Shown: positions 10,730-21,500 of the stretch, in pieces | Layout of the letters: each line of letters begins with the position of its first letter | How positions within the stretch are numbered: position 1 is the first letter of the stretch | Source of the DNA: Datisca glomerata | Lineage: Eukaryota; Streptophyta; Magnoliopsida; Cucurbitales; Datiscaceae | Reading direction: 5' to 3' | Length of the DNA: 64,000 nucleotides | NCBI GenBank assembly: GCA_003255025.1 | Contig: QANY01002420.1 | Location: 868,001 to 932,000, forward strand | Made by a program: the position numbers and the translations under genes | The notes under the pieces: model-generated | The model's database searches: none | Told to the model about the DNA's origin: nothing | The model's input: only the letters and a program-made list of their open reading frames with translations

Positions 10730-13250
10730 ATCATCTTTATCACAAATTGTTCTAGCATTATCATAACCAAAAATGGCTCTCTCATAATCGATTGTAATGG
10801 CCTCATCCACTCCCATCTTCTCGGCCATTGTGTAGAGATACTTTAGGCCTCGTGGAATGCTTGCAGGCATTGAGTTTTGTGTAACAAGCTTCATATGAGA
10901 TTTCTTCTTTAGAGATTTGTCCTGAATATAAAGCTAATTTAGTGTTTCACCAAGATCATTACAACTTCAAAATAACTAATAAATACAAAAAACACATTAC
11001 ATCTATAAGTCTGACTAGATTTTTAGGCCAAGGCACACGACACCCTAGAGCCTGACTTATAGTCTGCAGCTCATCCTGAACTAAGATAGGTAGAGGGGCA
11101 TCATCAATCATGACTAAATCAATTGGCACACATACATTCCGTTCTCCTACCATAACACCGTTGCTTGTTGTGTCAATAATTGTGCAGTATGCGATGACCT
11201 CATCCTCAATTCCACAAACAACTTGCACGTAATTTTCTAAAATAATTTAAAACATTACGAGTATGCGTATGTATTATTTACTAAAAAAATAAATAAAGTT
11301 TATAACTTATCGAAAATACATTTACAGCTTTCCTCTGAGTTATAGAAAGCTCATCCTCACATTAGGAGTAGCTCGCCTTATCCGATGGAAGAGTTATTTT
11401 AAGATCACCTTTAAGTGTCTCTTGCTCAAACTCCTTAAATTTGGCACTCCACTTTACGTTCTCCTCATTCACAACTTGCTCACGCACTTGAGTAAATTTC
11501 TGCTTAATTCCAGCCTTTGAGTTGTGTCGAGAAAGTTTAAAATATCTGGTTGGGGTGACAAAATAGCGCAAACCCCTTACCCGACGACCATGTTCGGGAT
11601 TACTCAAAACCATAGTGAGAATGTCCTGGCTACCGAAAGTAGGCATCCTTTTCTCCTAAAATATCTGGTTGGGGTGACAAAATAGCGCAAACCCCTTACC
11701 CGACGACCATGTTTGGGATTACTCAAAACCATGGTGAGAATGTCCTGGCTATCGAAAGTAGGCATCATTTTCTCCTCAAGTTCATCCTACAATTAAAACA
11801 CATATAACTAAATCAAAATAATTGTATTAAATTTAAACTATTTAAATAAAATGAATTAAACACACTCACAATTTTTTCTCCTTTTCTTCAATGGCCTCAT
11901 CCTTGAATCTTCATTTTTTATCCTCACGAGCACACTTCTACAACGTTGCCCGATCTATTAGCTCGAAATTGCTTTTTTCTTTTTGCTGTCATAGCGGTTA
12001 GTAGTAACTAAAGACATAGTAATTTGTAAATAAATATTAAGTTTTGAATAAGTTTCATAATCCTTACCAACATTTCCTCCAATCATGTGTATCTCATACG
12101 AGAGATTTTATGGTTACATTTATTTTGAGCTCGGGTCAATTGTTGTTGTTCCCTTATTTTCTGCAACTGAATAATTAATAGTAACTATAACAAAATTTAT
12201 AGTTAAAAAAATGAACGTGAAACTAAAACGCAAAGTAAATGATTTTACCAAAAGTTCAGAAGTAAGACGAGATTTCACAAACTCATCCCAATGCAGTTGC
12301 TCGATGAAGTTATATTTGATAGGTCATTGCCTTAACTTTTCGGGGTCGTCCAAATAAGGAAAAATAATTTTTTGACCGAGGCTAGACTCAAATTTATGCC
12401 ATAGTTCACCAGCATTCATTAAGACATTGCCTTTAAGTGCTAGATCTATTACATATTGAGTCTACACCAAAAGTAATTAATAAAGATTAATAAAGCTTTG
12501 AATCGTGAATAACAACTAAGAATAATTTATTGAAACGTGCAAATACCTCAATAGCTTTTTACACCTTCTCCTTCAGCTCTTTTGGAATATGACGGTCTCA
12601 ATCCTTGTAAGTTATTGGAATAATTGAACGTGCAAAACTTCCTATATAGCTTTTAAATTTGGGAACATTCTTGCCTACAAGTTGTCCTTTAATATTTGTT
12701 GTGATAACCTTTTTTTAAGGTTCCTTCTATCAGTTTTTAAGGAAGTGAGGTAAGTTTGCCCTCTTTTCCCTCTTTTATTTATCGTACTAGTCGTCGTATC
12801 CATATCCAATCTATCTAAGTTATCGATATTCAAATGATCATCACTCGAGTCTTCTTTATCTATATCTATAAGTTACAAAATTGCATAACATATTAGGTCT
12901 ATACGACAATTCTACACATTCAAGTAACAAGTCCACTATGCCTATGGTGTACGTAGAATCACCCATATCAGGTTTGAAATCTTTCACTGCCATCAATAGA
13001 ACCTTTATCTCAAATGCATACACAGAAACATAGCATTCTTGATATCAATTTGAAGTAAAAACAAAACGATACGATTGAGAACAATACCCATTACACAAAA
13101 CAATAACATCCAGAACAATACCCATTCAATTTGCAGCCATAAATCATTTTTCATTAACTTGCATTCAATTTTCACCAGCACATTCACGAAACCTGTGGCC
13201 ACCGGGGGGGATGAACTAACGAGAGAAATCATATGACAAAAATAATGAAG
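10730..13250 (-). pseudogene. CACTA accessory protein gene (TnpA-like / plant transposase Ptta-En/Spm), broken
   Basis: Upstream of the transposase on the same strand. About 12700-12280 reads as a Ptta/En/Spm-type domain (SSFARSIIPITYKDW, then GELWHKFESSLGQKI). 11646-11362 carries NPEHGRRVRG followed by YFVTPTRYFK, a hallmark of these proteins. 11228-10959 carries DAPLPILVQDELQTISQALG and CRVPWPKNL, resembling the DUF8039 domain that is frequent in plant CACTA accessory proteins. About 10900-10740 continues with DYERAIFGYDNARTIC-like text. The gene is split by introns and by a 119-bp tandem duplication (separate entry) that shifts the frame. Family assignment is from remembered signatures. 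Confidence 0.7.
11539..11776. repeat. 119-bp tandem duplication inside the CACTA accessory gene
   Basis: Two adjacent near-identical copies, 11539-11657 and 11658-11776, differ at only a few positions (for example CATGTTCGGG versus CATGTTTGGG). Both cover the EHGRRVRG...VTPTRYFK coding block. 119 is not a multiple of three, so the duplication changes the reading frame on the - strand. Confidence 0.9.
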
Positions 13251-13559
13251 ATTGGGTAAAAATACTAAAGATTTAACAAAAATAACAAAGAAAGAAGAAA
13301 ATCAAAACAACAATGCCATAGTATCGTTCGAACAATGGCAGAAGTGGCGCGCGGCTAAGAGTACGACGGCGGCAGAGAAGAGAAGACAGTGGTAGAGAGG
13401 AGACATCGGTGGTAGCGAGTAGACGACAGAGGTAGGGATGAGACGATATTGGTAGAGGAGACGACGGTGAAAAGACGTTTTAGAAGATAAATGTGGTGGG
13501 GGCGTAGCAGCTTCGGGGAGAGGGAGAAGACAATTTAAAATTAGTTTTTTAGGGTTTTA

Positions 13560-13786
13560 ACTTTAGTGGCTAACAGCATGACGGGGTCTCGACCCCGTCG
13601 TGTTTGTAGCCACTTAATCACGATGGGATCTCGAACACCCCGTCGTGTTTTTCATGTCTTCTTTACAATAGAGTATTTAGATTTCGTCGTTTTATTCTTT
13701 AATTACCTACAAAATGACGAGGGCACCAAGACCCCGTCGTGACTCTTTTTTAACGCGCATCGTCAAAAAGCACAATCATAATGATG
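13560..13786. repeat. Right CACTA subterminal repeats and eroded terminal repeat
   Basis: Several GACGGGGTCTCGACCCCGTCG-like palindromic units (near 13578, 13635 and 13715) form a subterminal array that mirrors the left side. The last bases (TAATGATG at 13779-13786) are the eroded counterpart of TAGTAGTG, followed by the TCA target-site copy. Confidence 0.7.
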
Positions 13787-14656
13787 TCATGAAAAGTTTC
13801 ATAACTATCTCTGACAAATTATACTTTCCCATCTAGCTTGAACCACCGTGAGGAGCCTACGAAATACTCAAACTATAAGATCATAAGATAATACACTCTG
13901 ATGACAAATCATTTTGATAATAACATCAAACATGTCTGATCAAATATCAAGGAAGTAGCAACCAGTAGCTAATACTCCTAAAAATATCATCATGCTCGAT
14001 CAAGAGAGCTTTCGAAGTTGCGGGAAGCTAGTTTAACTACCAGCCAAGACTCATTGAATTTTTAAAGAAATGGTACAATAACTTTGGTGTAGTTCTTGGA
14101 GTAGTATCCATGGCTGCTTCTACTCAGATGGGGCATAATCAGAGGGTCCTTTTGCAATAGAAAATGGTAGGAGATATTGGGTGGTTTTTATAGTAGCAGA
14201 TGACAAGAGTAGAATTTGGTGAAGATTCACGTATTAAAATAGAAAAGTTGAAGCATTCTATAGCATTTGCATGCATCTTTTAGTAATAGAGTTGCTTAAA
14301 TATTTCATTATATTAACGTAAATCCATAAATGGAACTATCTTGCTAGCTTCATAGTTAGAATGAATTAATATTTTTATGGATGGTTTAAACATATTCTAA
14401 GTGAGTGCCCCATTCGAGATGTTGACATTAAAAACGTTTGTCTTTATCTTCTTTAATGAGGATGACCCTCCAATAGTCATCACTTGCATTCGTCTGTAGG
14501 AAACACAATCATGTGTCAGAAATCTTTAATGCCTAAGAATTTTGGGTAAGGTCTAAAAAAGATTTGATGAAGTTAAATAATATCATATCAACAAAAAGTT
14601 GAGATTCCATGTGGCTAAGTTTGTGATTAGGTTTATCAGAGGCAAATTTCTCAGAA
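13787..14656. other. Intergenic sequence, nothing recognised
   Basis: AT-rich, no coding similarity seen. It separates the CACTA element from the Pack-MULE-like element. Confidence 0.5.
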
Positions 14657-14880
14657 CTTCTTGACTTTCTAGTTTATATCATGTTACACCCTCACATTTA
14701 AAAGTTTATAACAATGCTTTATTCATGTTTTATTTTTTTTTCACCTACATCTCCTGCCGTGACTTCCGTTACATCTTCTATCGAGACTTCCGTTCAAAAA
14801 ATTTTACGAATATCACTGCACTTGAACATTTTTAATGAGTAATAAGGTAATTTAATATCATTGACACGCGTGAAAATCAA
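14657..14880 (+). repeat. Left terminal inverted repeat of the Pack-MULE-like element
   Basis: Pairs with 15640-15934 in inverse orientation. The inner border is sharp: TGAAAATCAA at 14871-14880 matches TTGATTTTCA starting at 15640. The outer border is approximate. Confidence 0.75.
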
Positions 14881-14914
14881 GGGCTTCTACGTTGGTCATC
14901 TAAACGGTTAAGAT

Positions 14915-15334
14915 CTTTCCACTTCTTCTCGCCATGCTTCCTACAGAAATGCTTCTTTATCCCTGTGAGATCGCCCAAAGCTCTGGGTGGACACACGAAG
15001 TCTCGGGACAACATAGACTCTCTTTTTCACCTCCTTGCTTGAACGTTGCTTAAGCTTCCATGGGAGATTGTGGCCCCGCCGATGAAGCTGCAAACTCTGA
15101 AACCTTTTATTGCAAATTTCGCAAACGAATCGATTCGTCGCCATCATGGTCTTTGGCGACAGAGCGATCACCTCTGCATGCGGATCTACACAGGAAAAAG
15201 AAATGGGATTAGAACTTGAAATAATAAGTTCTGGTAGTTTAGAAACCAAAAGGAATTGAAATTACCTGGCATCCCCGGTAGGTTTCGCTCCTTCTTGGGG
15301 GTGGATTTGGGCGGTGGGGGTTGATTTCTGCCAT
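14915..15334 (-). pseudogene. Fragment of an INDETERMINATE-DOMAIN (IDD) C2H2 zinc-finger transcription factor gene
   Basis: Exon-like block 15334-15266 encodes a proline/lysine-rich lead ending KKERNLPGMP in one frame, joined through an 80-bp GT-AG intron (15186-15265) to DPHAEVIALSPKTMMATNRF, then VCEICNKRFQSLQLHRRGHN and LPWKLKQRSSKEVKKRVYV. This is the IDD family signature. Damage is clear. The ATG at 15334 is out of frame with KKERNLPGMP. Nine bases are missing between the Cys and His pairs of finger 1 (the RDQN block is gone). The first Cys of finger 2 is lost (VYVVP). A further deletion and frameshift follow, after which another frame reads RALGDLTGIKKHFCRKHGEK. Homology stops near 14915, before fingers 3 and 4. 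Intact IDD proteins bind DNA in the nucleus; this copy cannot. Confidence 0.9.
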
Positions 15335-15639
15335 TTTTCCTTAGGGTTTCTCTGGAATTAATAGCATTTGACCTAGAAAGGGTAAAATCTTACAGCATTC
15401 ATCTCCGCTACCCATTTTCCCCAATGCCTCTTTGCTTAAGCTTTGTACGGAGCGATTTGACTGTGGAAATGAAGAAATCGTAAAAGGGCTGTTCGTTTTG
15501 CTTTTTCTTGGTAAAATTTTTGCATGAGTTCTCTCAGCCGGAGATAGACGGAGGAACCCAACGGCTCCAAAACAGGGTTGGCAATGGCGGTTTTTGATTG
15601 TGTGCAAAATGAGAAGATTGAATTTAGTTTGGTTTTTGA
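15335..15639 (-). other. Upstream part of the captured segment
   Basis: On the - strand an 88-codon open frame (15607-15341) lies upstream of the IDD start. I do not recognise it. It may be the 5' untranslated region of the donor IDD gene, or a second captured piece. Confidence 0.35.
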
Positions 15640-15934
15640 TTGATTTTCAACACGTGGTAATGGTATTAATTATTACATTACCCAATAAAAATATCACGTA
15701 TTTTTTACGTGCAGTGATTTCTGTTAATTTTTTGAACAGAAGTACACTGTAATAAATATAAGTAAATAAAAATAAAACATAAGTAAACAAAAATAAAACA
15801 TGAGAGGAATTTATTAATTTTTTGAACAGAAGTTACTGTAATAGACATAAGTTACTGTAGTAAACAAAAATGAAACTTGAGAGGAATTTTTAAAGGTAAC
15901 GGTGTAATATGATGTAAGCATAAAATGTTAGGAG
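15640..15934 (-). repeat. Right terminal inverted repeat of the Pack-MULE-like element, with internal duplication
   Basis: Inverse copy of 14657-14880. The block around AATTTTTTGAACAGAAGT occurs twice (near 15727 and 15814, about 87 bp apart), which lengthens this arm. Confidence 0.75.
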
Positions 15935-16800
15935 TCGAAGATAATTAACGCATTTATTAATCATATAGTTAATAGAGATTGGGGTTCTTGTATTGATCAA
16001 CATGTATAATCTAATGCTTGATGTTTAAAATTACATCAAATCAGAAGAAAGTATCACTTTGATCTATACAACTATGACTTGGTCTATACAAATGATTTAT
16101 TTCAATTAACAATATTTTATCTATATGATTTAACCACAAAATTAATATTAATGGATGATTAAAAATCACTCATATAGATCTTAACCTATACTATTTTTAC
16201 ATCAAGTTGGACTCTTGTTTTGAGTAATAGTACAAAGAGCTTCATTTATTAATAGATTTTTTAAATGAATTGATTATTTAATTAATTTTATAATCATGAA
16301 TCACTCTTATTCTTATAATAAGTTTCATTTTAATAGATAATGAGTTTTCCTTACCTTTCTTTTTCAGATATTCATTTTATTATAAATGAATATTAACCCT
16401 TATATAGAGTAGAGGGGTTTCACAAAAAAGAAGACCGGAATTGAGACTCAAAGTATTAATGGCAAAAATAGTATTGAATAAGAATAAAATTTCAATGATG
16501 CAAAGGCCTCATGGAGGAGTGAAGCTTCATCGACGACAGTGTCACGTGCAGGTTTCAGAGGTTGCAAAGACTTCGTCCACGAGGATTTTCAGAGGTGTAA
16601 CTTCGACGGCTTGGGAGGGGTGAAAGAGACAGAGAGATATGCAGCACAAAGAGAGGTTTTGAGTAGAGAGAGGAGGAGAGAGCTGAGAAGATCACTCAAA
16701 TTTTTTGAATAAAGATAAGGGAGGGCAAGAAATTAATTCATTCCTCAAAAGCGCTAATTTTCGTTTATTTTATGAGAGGGTGCTACTCAGTTTCTTTTAA
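15935..16800. other. Intergenic, no gene recognised
   Basis: AT-rich. A more GC-rich patch at about 16440-16680 gives a 60-codon open frame with no recognised similarity. Confidence 0.45.
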
Positions 16801-17240
16801 TAAGTATGAGTATTCACGGTTTAGTTCGTTTCGATTTATTAAATAAAAGTCGAACCGAATTGAAGTTCGATTTCGAAAATATTACCGAACCGAATCGAAC
16901 CGGCTATGAAAAAGAACCGAAAAGTTTTGGTTTGATTAGGCATTAATAATGAAAAGATAATATTTTTAAAAACTTTTAAAGGATATTACTGAAAAATAAT
17001 ATGAAATTAAAGTTTTGTTTGGAGTAGTCCGGTTCTTTTCAATTTGATATAAAATTACATATAAAAATAAAAATAATAGAAAACTAAAGTTTCATTTCAG
17101 TTCGGTTTGAAAAGTTGTTAACATTTCAAACCAAACTGAAACTTCGATTATTTAATTTTGGCGAACCAGACCACCCCTAAAGAACGGATCAAACTAGGCA
17201 TTTTCAGTTCGGTTCGGTACCAAAATTTTCACCCACATTA
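16801..17240. mobile_element. Diverged MITE of the GGGGTGTTCA/TTCGGTTCGG type
   Basis: Starts near TATTCACGGTTTAGTTCG and ends near TTCGGTTCGGTACCAAAATT followed by TTCACCCACA. CCGAACCGAA and GGTTCGGT words are arranged in inverse orientation through the interior. The same organisation occurs in the better-preserved element at 31743-32133. The terminal bases are eroded, so borders are approximate. Confidence 0.6.
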
Positions 17241-18500
17241 ACCGGCCATTCAAAGGAATTTCTCTTAAAATATAGTCGAGATAAGGTTTTTCATTTAATT
17301 CATTTATAATTTCTGGCAACAACAAAAATTCATTTACACTATTATTCACTATTTTTTTTTAAATTCAATAATATTTACTATAATATTTTTAGGAATGTGA
17401 ATGTTCGTGTAGATGAGTTTAAAGAACTTTATAAATAAACATAGTTTGTAAATAATGATGAGGTACTTTGCATTTGCATGATTTTGAGTTAGTATATGAT
17501 GAGTTCACCCAAGTGTTTCTTACATGTTTCATTTTAGTTTTATACTAAATGTAACAATGTTTATTACCCATTTTAAGACGGTTTGTAAGATTTCATTTTT
17601 AGTTCACAATAAATTTTTCCTTCAATTTTTTCATATCATCTTACTATATATATTTATTAAGATTGCGTAATATTTGATTTAAATTCTTAAATCATTATTA
17701 AGCATCAACATGTGATGCACAACATATTCAAGTTTTCTTTTATCTATAACAATTTAATTGTAAATATAATAAAAGTATCAGTTTTGCAAATATTTTAGTT
17801 TTGGATTTAAATAATTTCAAATCTAACTTGTTTATTTCGATATTAATATTAATTTCAAACTTTTTTTTAAATTGCTTTCTGTTAGTAAATTCAAGTAAAC
17901 TCTAAGAGATTTCCTATGAGGTATGTTAAGGAAGATTTAACAAGAAAAATGTAAACTCCTATTTAGTTGAAGAATATTTTATTAGGTGGGCCTTCACTTA
18001 CCTACGTTGGGGGTATTAAAATTCAGAAATTCTCCGATGACCAAGTTGTAGATAAAGTTTTAATTAATTAAGTAATGTGTTAATTATTTATTAATTAATT
18101 TTAAAAATTAATTTAATGAGTGATAAAAGCATCAACATGTGAATGATTAACATATCACTTATTCAATTAAAATTTTATCTATAACATGTTTGGTGTATAG
18201 AATTATTCATTTAAATTTCCAAATTTTGGAAGTTTCTAACTTAGGGTAACTTACCCACTTTTTTTCCTAAAATGTCAATTTTTTTTTTAATTTCCACAAT
18301 ATCTCAATAGTATATTTAGAAATTAATAAAAAACATTTAACATTCGATACTTTATCATAATATATTTTATACACATCGGACACATGAATCTTAACTTAGT
18401 AACTTTTCTATAATTATATTTAAAAATATTATTTGAATAATTATGGAGGGAAAAGAAATGCGATGAAGGGTGTTTTGGACATTTCAAAAAAATTCATTCT
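17241..18500. other. AT-rich intergenic sequence upstream of RECQ5
   Basis: Long A/T-rich stretch without coding similarity. Its last few hundred bases form the distal promoter of the helicase gene. Confidence 0.45.
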
Positions 18501-18516
18501 TCCAGGCGCTAAAACG

Positions 18517-18529
18517 TTTGGCGGGAAAA
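18517..18529. promoter_or_regulatory. E2F-like binding site in the RECQ5 promoter
   Basis: TTTGGCGGGAAAA, whose reverse complement contains TTTCCCGCC, fits the plant E2F consensus TTTSSCGC. It lies 54 bp upstream of the helicase ATG. E2F/DP factors drive G1/S genes, which would suit a DNA-repair helicase. Binding is inferred from the motif only. Confidence 0.6.
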
Positions 18530-18583
18530 CTAACTAAATATTAGCTTGCCATTATAGACTGCCCTCAGGTTTTAGCATCTCCG

Positions 18584-21500
18584 ATGGAATCCGATTCTGA
18601 CTCAGACGGCTCCCACATCTCCGCCACTCCTCCCAGACGCCCAAAACCTCCATCTCCTCCATCTATTATTCCCTCGTCCAGTATTTCTAACATTCACAGA
18701 ACTAGGTCTAGAGCTTCCTTCCCTTCACGCTCAAAATCCATTTCAAAGCCCCCAAAATCCTCTTACAGGCCTGCCAAGCCGTCCCCCAAACCCGATGTTG
18801 AGCCGATAGACTCAAATTCTGAACCGCTTCCGGCCTCCACTTTACCATATTTGATTCGCCGGCTGTCCGATCCGAATCTTGCAGTTTCCACCGTTGGTTC
18901 CATTGAAAACCTTCCCGCTGGTTACTTCTCCAAATATGTTTCTTTCTCGAAAATTCGTCGCCAATGTCTAAATTTCGAGCCTGTACAAGATGAACCATCT
19001 CCATCATCGGCGCCTAGTCAGCAAGACAAGACTAAAATTGATTGTTCACCTGCCCATTGTGTCGCATTAGGAGTAAAGAGTGAAGGTATTAGTTGTGGGG
19101 ATTCCATGAGAGTTGTTCGGAAACATAGCAATTTGATAGGAGGCAATGTATCTGTGCCGCCTGTTAAATTTCGGAAGTGTGGTGGTGAGGGGAACTTTGT
19201 GAGGCTCAACTTGAATGGCAGAAAACGTAAATTTGTAAGCAAGGGTAGCAATAAAAATAGCTACAAATCGAATGGTCATAGGTTTTATAGAAGAGGCAAG
19301 AGCAAATTGAAAGCAGAAGCTGGCACTGAGACAACAAGTATCTGTGATGAAGATGGTTTGGTTACAGTAACCACACAACAGAAGGAGAGGCAGGATAGTG
19401 GAGAGGCGAAAATTGATTGCAAAGCGATCGAAGAGGCTGTATTGTTGGTCCGAAAGGAGCCATCTGATGAGAACTTGATGAAGTTGTTGAAGCTAACTTA
19501 TGGATATGACTCGTTCCGAGATGGGCAGTTGGAGGCAGTCAAGATGGTACTGGCTGGGGAATCAACTATGCTCGTCTTGCCAACTGGTGCTGGAAAATCA
19601 CTATGTTATCAGTTGCCGGCGATGATATTGCCGGGGATAACTCTGGTAGTTAGTCCATTAATCGCCTTGATGTTTGATCAGCTAAAACAGCTACCCCAAA
19701 TGATTCAGGGTGGTCTTTTATGTAGCAGTCAGGTATTTGATGCTCTCTCTCTCTCTCTCTCTGCGCCTGCGATCAACCGAAATGCTATTAGTATTAGTTT
19801 AAGTGGTTCATTGAGGTTCTTTTTGTTGAATTAGAAACCTGAAGAAGTTTCTGAGACGTTGAGGATGCTTCATCAAGGAACCATAAAGGTGAGTTTGTCA
19901 GATATTCCTTTTAGCTTTGTAGAATTACTTTGCCTTGTACTATCCACTATACAAGTTATGAAGATTTGTTTTTTCTTTCATTATATTATTTGTATTTACG
20001 AAAAATTTCTCACGTCACTGAAATTTTAATGATGATAAGTATTCTCTCTCGGAATGCGGAAAGTGATTTACTCTGTATTGAATCCATTGATGCCAAAAGC
20101 TAAGTTTCTGTTAGATACATTCAGGTACTTCTCGTTTCTCCAGAAAGGTTTCTAAACGCAGAATTTTTGTCGATATTTTCTGCGAGTGTAGCAATATCAC
20201 TTGTTGTGGTGGATGAAGCACACTGCATATCTGAATGGTGAGTGGATGCATCGTTTTCTATGTTACTCGTATTACATGGTGAAGTCTTAAGTTTATTCAC
20301 TCTGCCTTCTAGTTACTGGTTTATCTACTATTGGTTATAAAATTCAAATTATTCAACTCTTCTACATATTAACAGGTCTCATAATTTTCGACCTTCATAT
20401 ATGAGGCTCAGAGCATCGCTTCTTCATGCTCAACTCAATGTCAAATGTGTTCTTGCAATGACTGCAACAGCAACAACTGCAACTTTGCATGCTGTTATGA
20501 CTGCTTTAGAAATCCATCCAAACAATCTCATTCTAAAGCCCACACTCAGGGAAAATTTGCAAATGACAGTATCTTCAAGTAGAAATAGGCAAGTGTCAAT
20601 GCTTCCTTTCCTTCATTCTTGGCCTAATTTTTCTGGTTAGATGAAACTCTAACATTAACTCTTCAATCTTCCAATCACTATCTTAAATATGCTCAATATT
20701 AAAGAGTGAAAGACCTACTGGCGCTGATCAAGTCTCCCCCCTTTTCAGAAGTTCAGAGCATCATTATATACTGCAAATTTCAGGTCTGCTTATGTTACAG
20801 AATATTTCAATTATTTTAAAGTCCATGCTGCAAATCTGTTTGCTGAATCGTTTTGGGTCATTATATATTTGAGTATTCTTACAGTGGTTCATCATTTTTC
20901 TCTTTTCTTGAATAGCTCATTTTTATAATTCTGCAAAACACTTCTACCTGTTTGTATTAGCAACGGAGTTTCCTAATTCTATTTATGCTACTAATTAAAG
21001 CTGGGGAGGGAACATAATATTGTTGAGGTGGCCATGTTTGTCTGTAGTTTTACATTATCTGATGAACACATATCTTTTAAATCTTTATGTAAATAGATAT
21101 TTGTAGTAAAATAAATTCCAGTACGGAGTTTTTGTGTAAAAAGATAAACGTATTTTGAACATTCACTATTGGCAGTAATTCCCATTACTTTGTTTTGGCA
21201 GTCTGAAACCGATATAATAAGCAGATGGTTGTGTGATAACAACATCTCTGCAAAGGTTAGCAACTTCTTTAGTTTTGTTTTTCTCAGTCAACTATTTACA
21301 GGACATAACTATAAAGTTGAATAATTAATCTATCTTGTTAATATGAATTGCTAATCAGAGTTACCACAGTGGTCTCCCTGCAAAAGATCGTTGTCGTATA
21401 CAGGATTCCTTCTGTTCAAACAAGATTAGAGTGGTGAGATATCTATGTTGTCCAGACTGGATTTTTAGTTCAAATGCTAATGAAAATGCATAATCTTTTT

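Larger units (their letters stand above)
6366..13786 (-). mobile_element. Large CACTA (En/Spm) DNA transposon, degenerate
   Basis: The left end is CACTACTACAAAACTG at 6366, the classic CACTA terminal inverted repeat. Subterminal regions at 6400-6700 and 13560-13760 are packed with GACGACGG/CCCCGTCGT motifs in both orientations, as expected for transposase-binding sites. The right end I propose (13786) matches the left repeat at 16 of 28 positions, and 9 of the 12 differences are transitions. A TCA triplet flanks both ends (6363-6365 and 13787-13789), matching the 3-bp target duplication of this superfamily. Coding remnants lie on the - strand: an accessory gene at 10.7-13.2 kb, then a TNP2-type transposase at 9.8-7.4 kb. 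Frames are broken, so it is probably immobile unless helped. Confidence 0.88.
14657..15934. mobile_element. Pack-MULE-like element: long terminal inverted repeats around a captured IDD gene fragment
   Basis: Left repeat (about 14657-14880) and right repeat (about 15640-15934) are inverted copies. Shared words, read inward from each end, include GTTACACC, the GTTCAAAAAATT block, ATCACTGCAC and GTGAAAATCAA (right copy TGTTGAAAATCAA). The match runs over about 200 bp with small indels. An 87-bp internal duplication makes the right arm longer. Between the arms lie about 760 bp of unrelated gene-like DNA holding a broken zinc-finger gene with an intron. Long terminal repeats plus a captured host gene fragment are typical of Mutator-like Pack-MULEs. 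I could not find the expected 9-11 bp target duplication, so the class is an inference. Confidence 0.75.

Noticed and set aside
15341..15607. An 88-codon protein upstream of the IDD fragment as a gene of its own
   Set aside because: It lies entirely inside the captured segment, has no recognised domain and ends just before the IDD-like block.
18708..19378. Antisense open frames opposite RECQ5 exon 1
   Set aside because: Shadows of the coding strand; no known domain.
19733..19834. C-terminal extension of RECQ5 exon 1 with LSLSLS residues
   Set aside because: It is intron 1 sequence: a GT donor at 19733 and an AG acceptor at 19834 restore the conserved helicase text.
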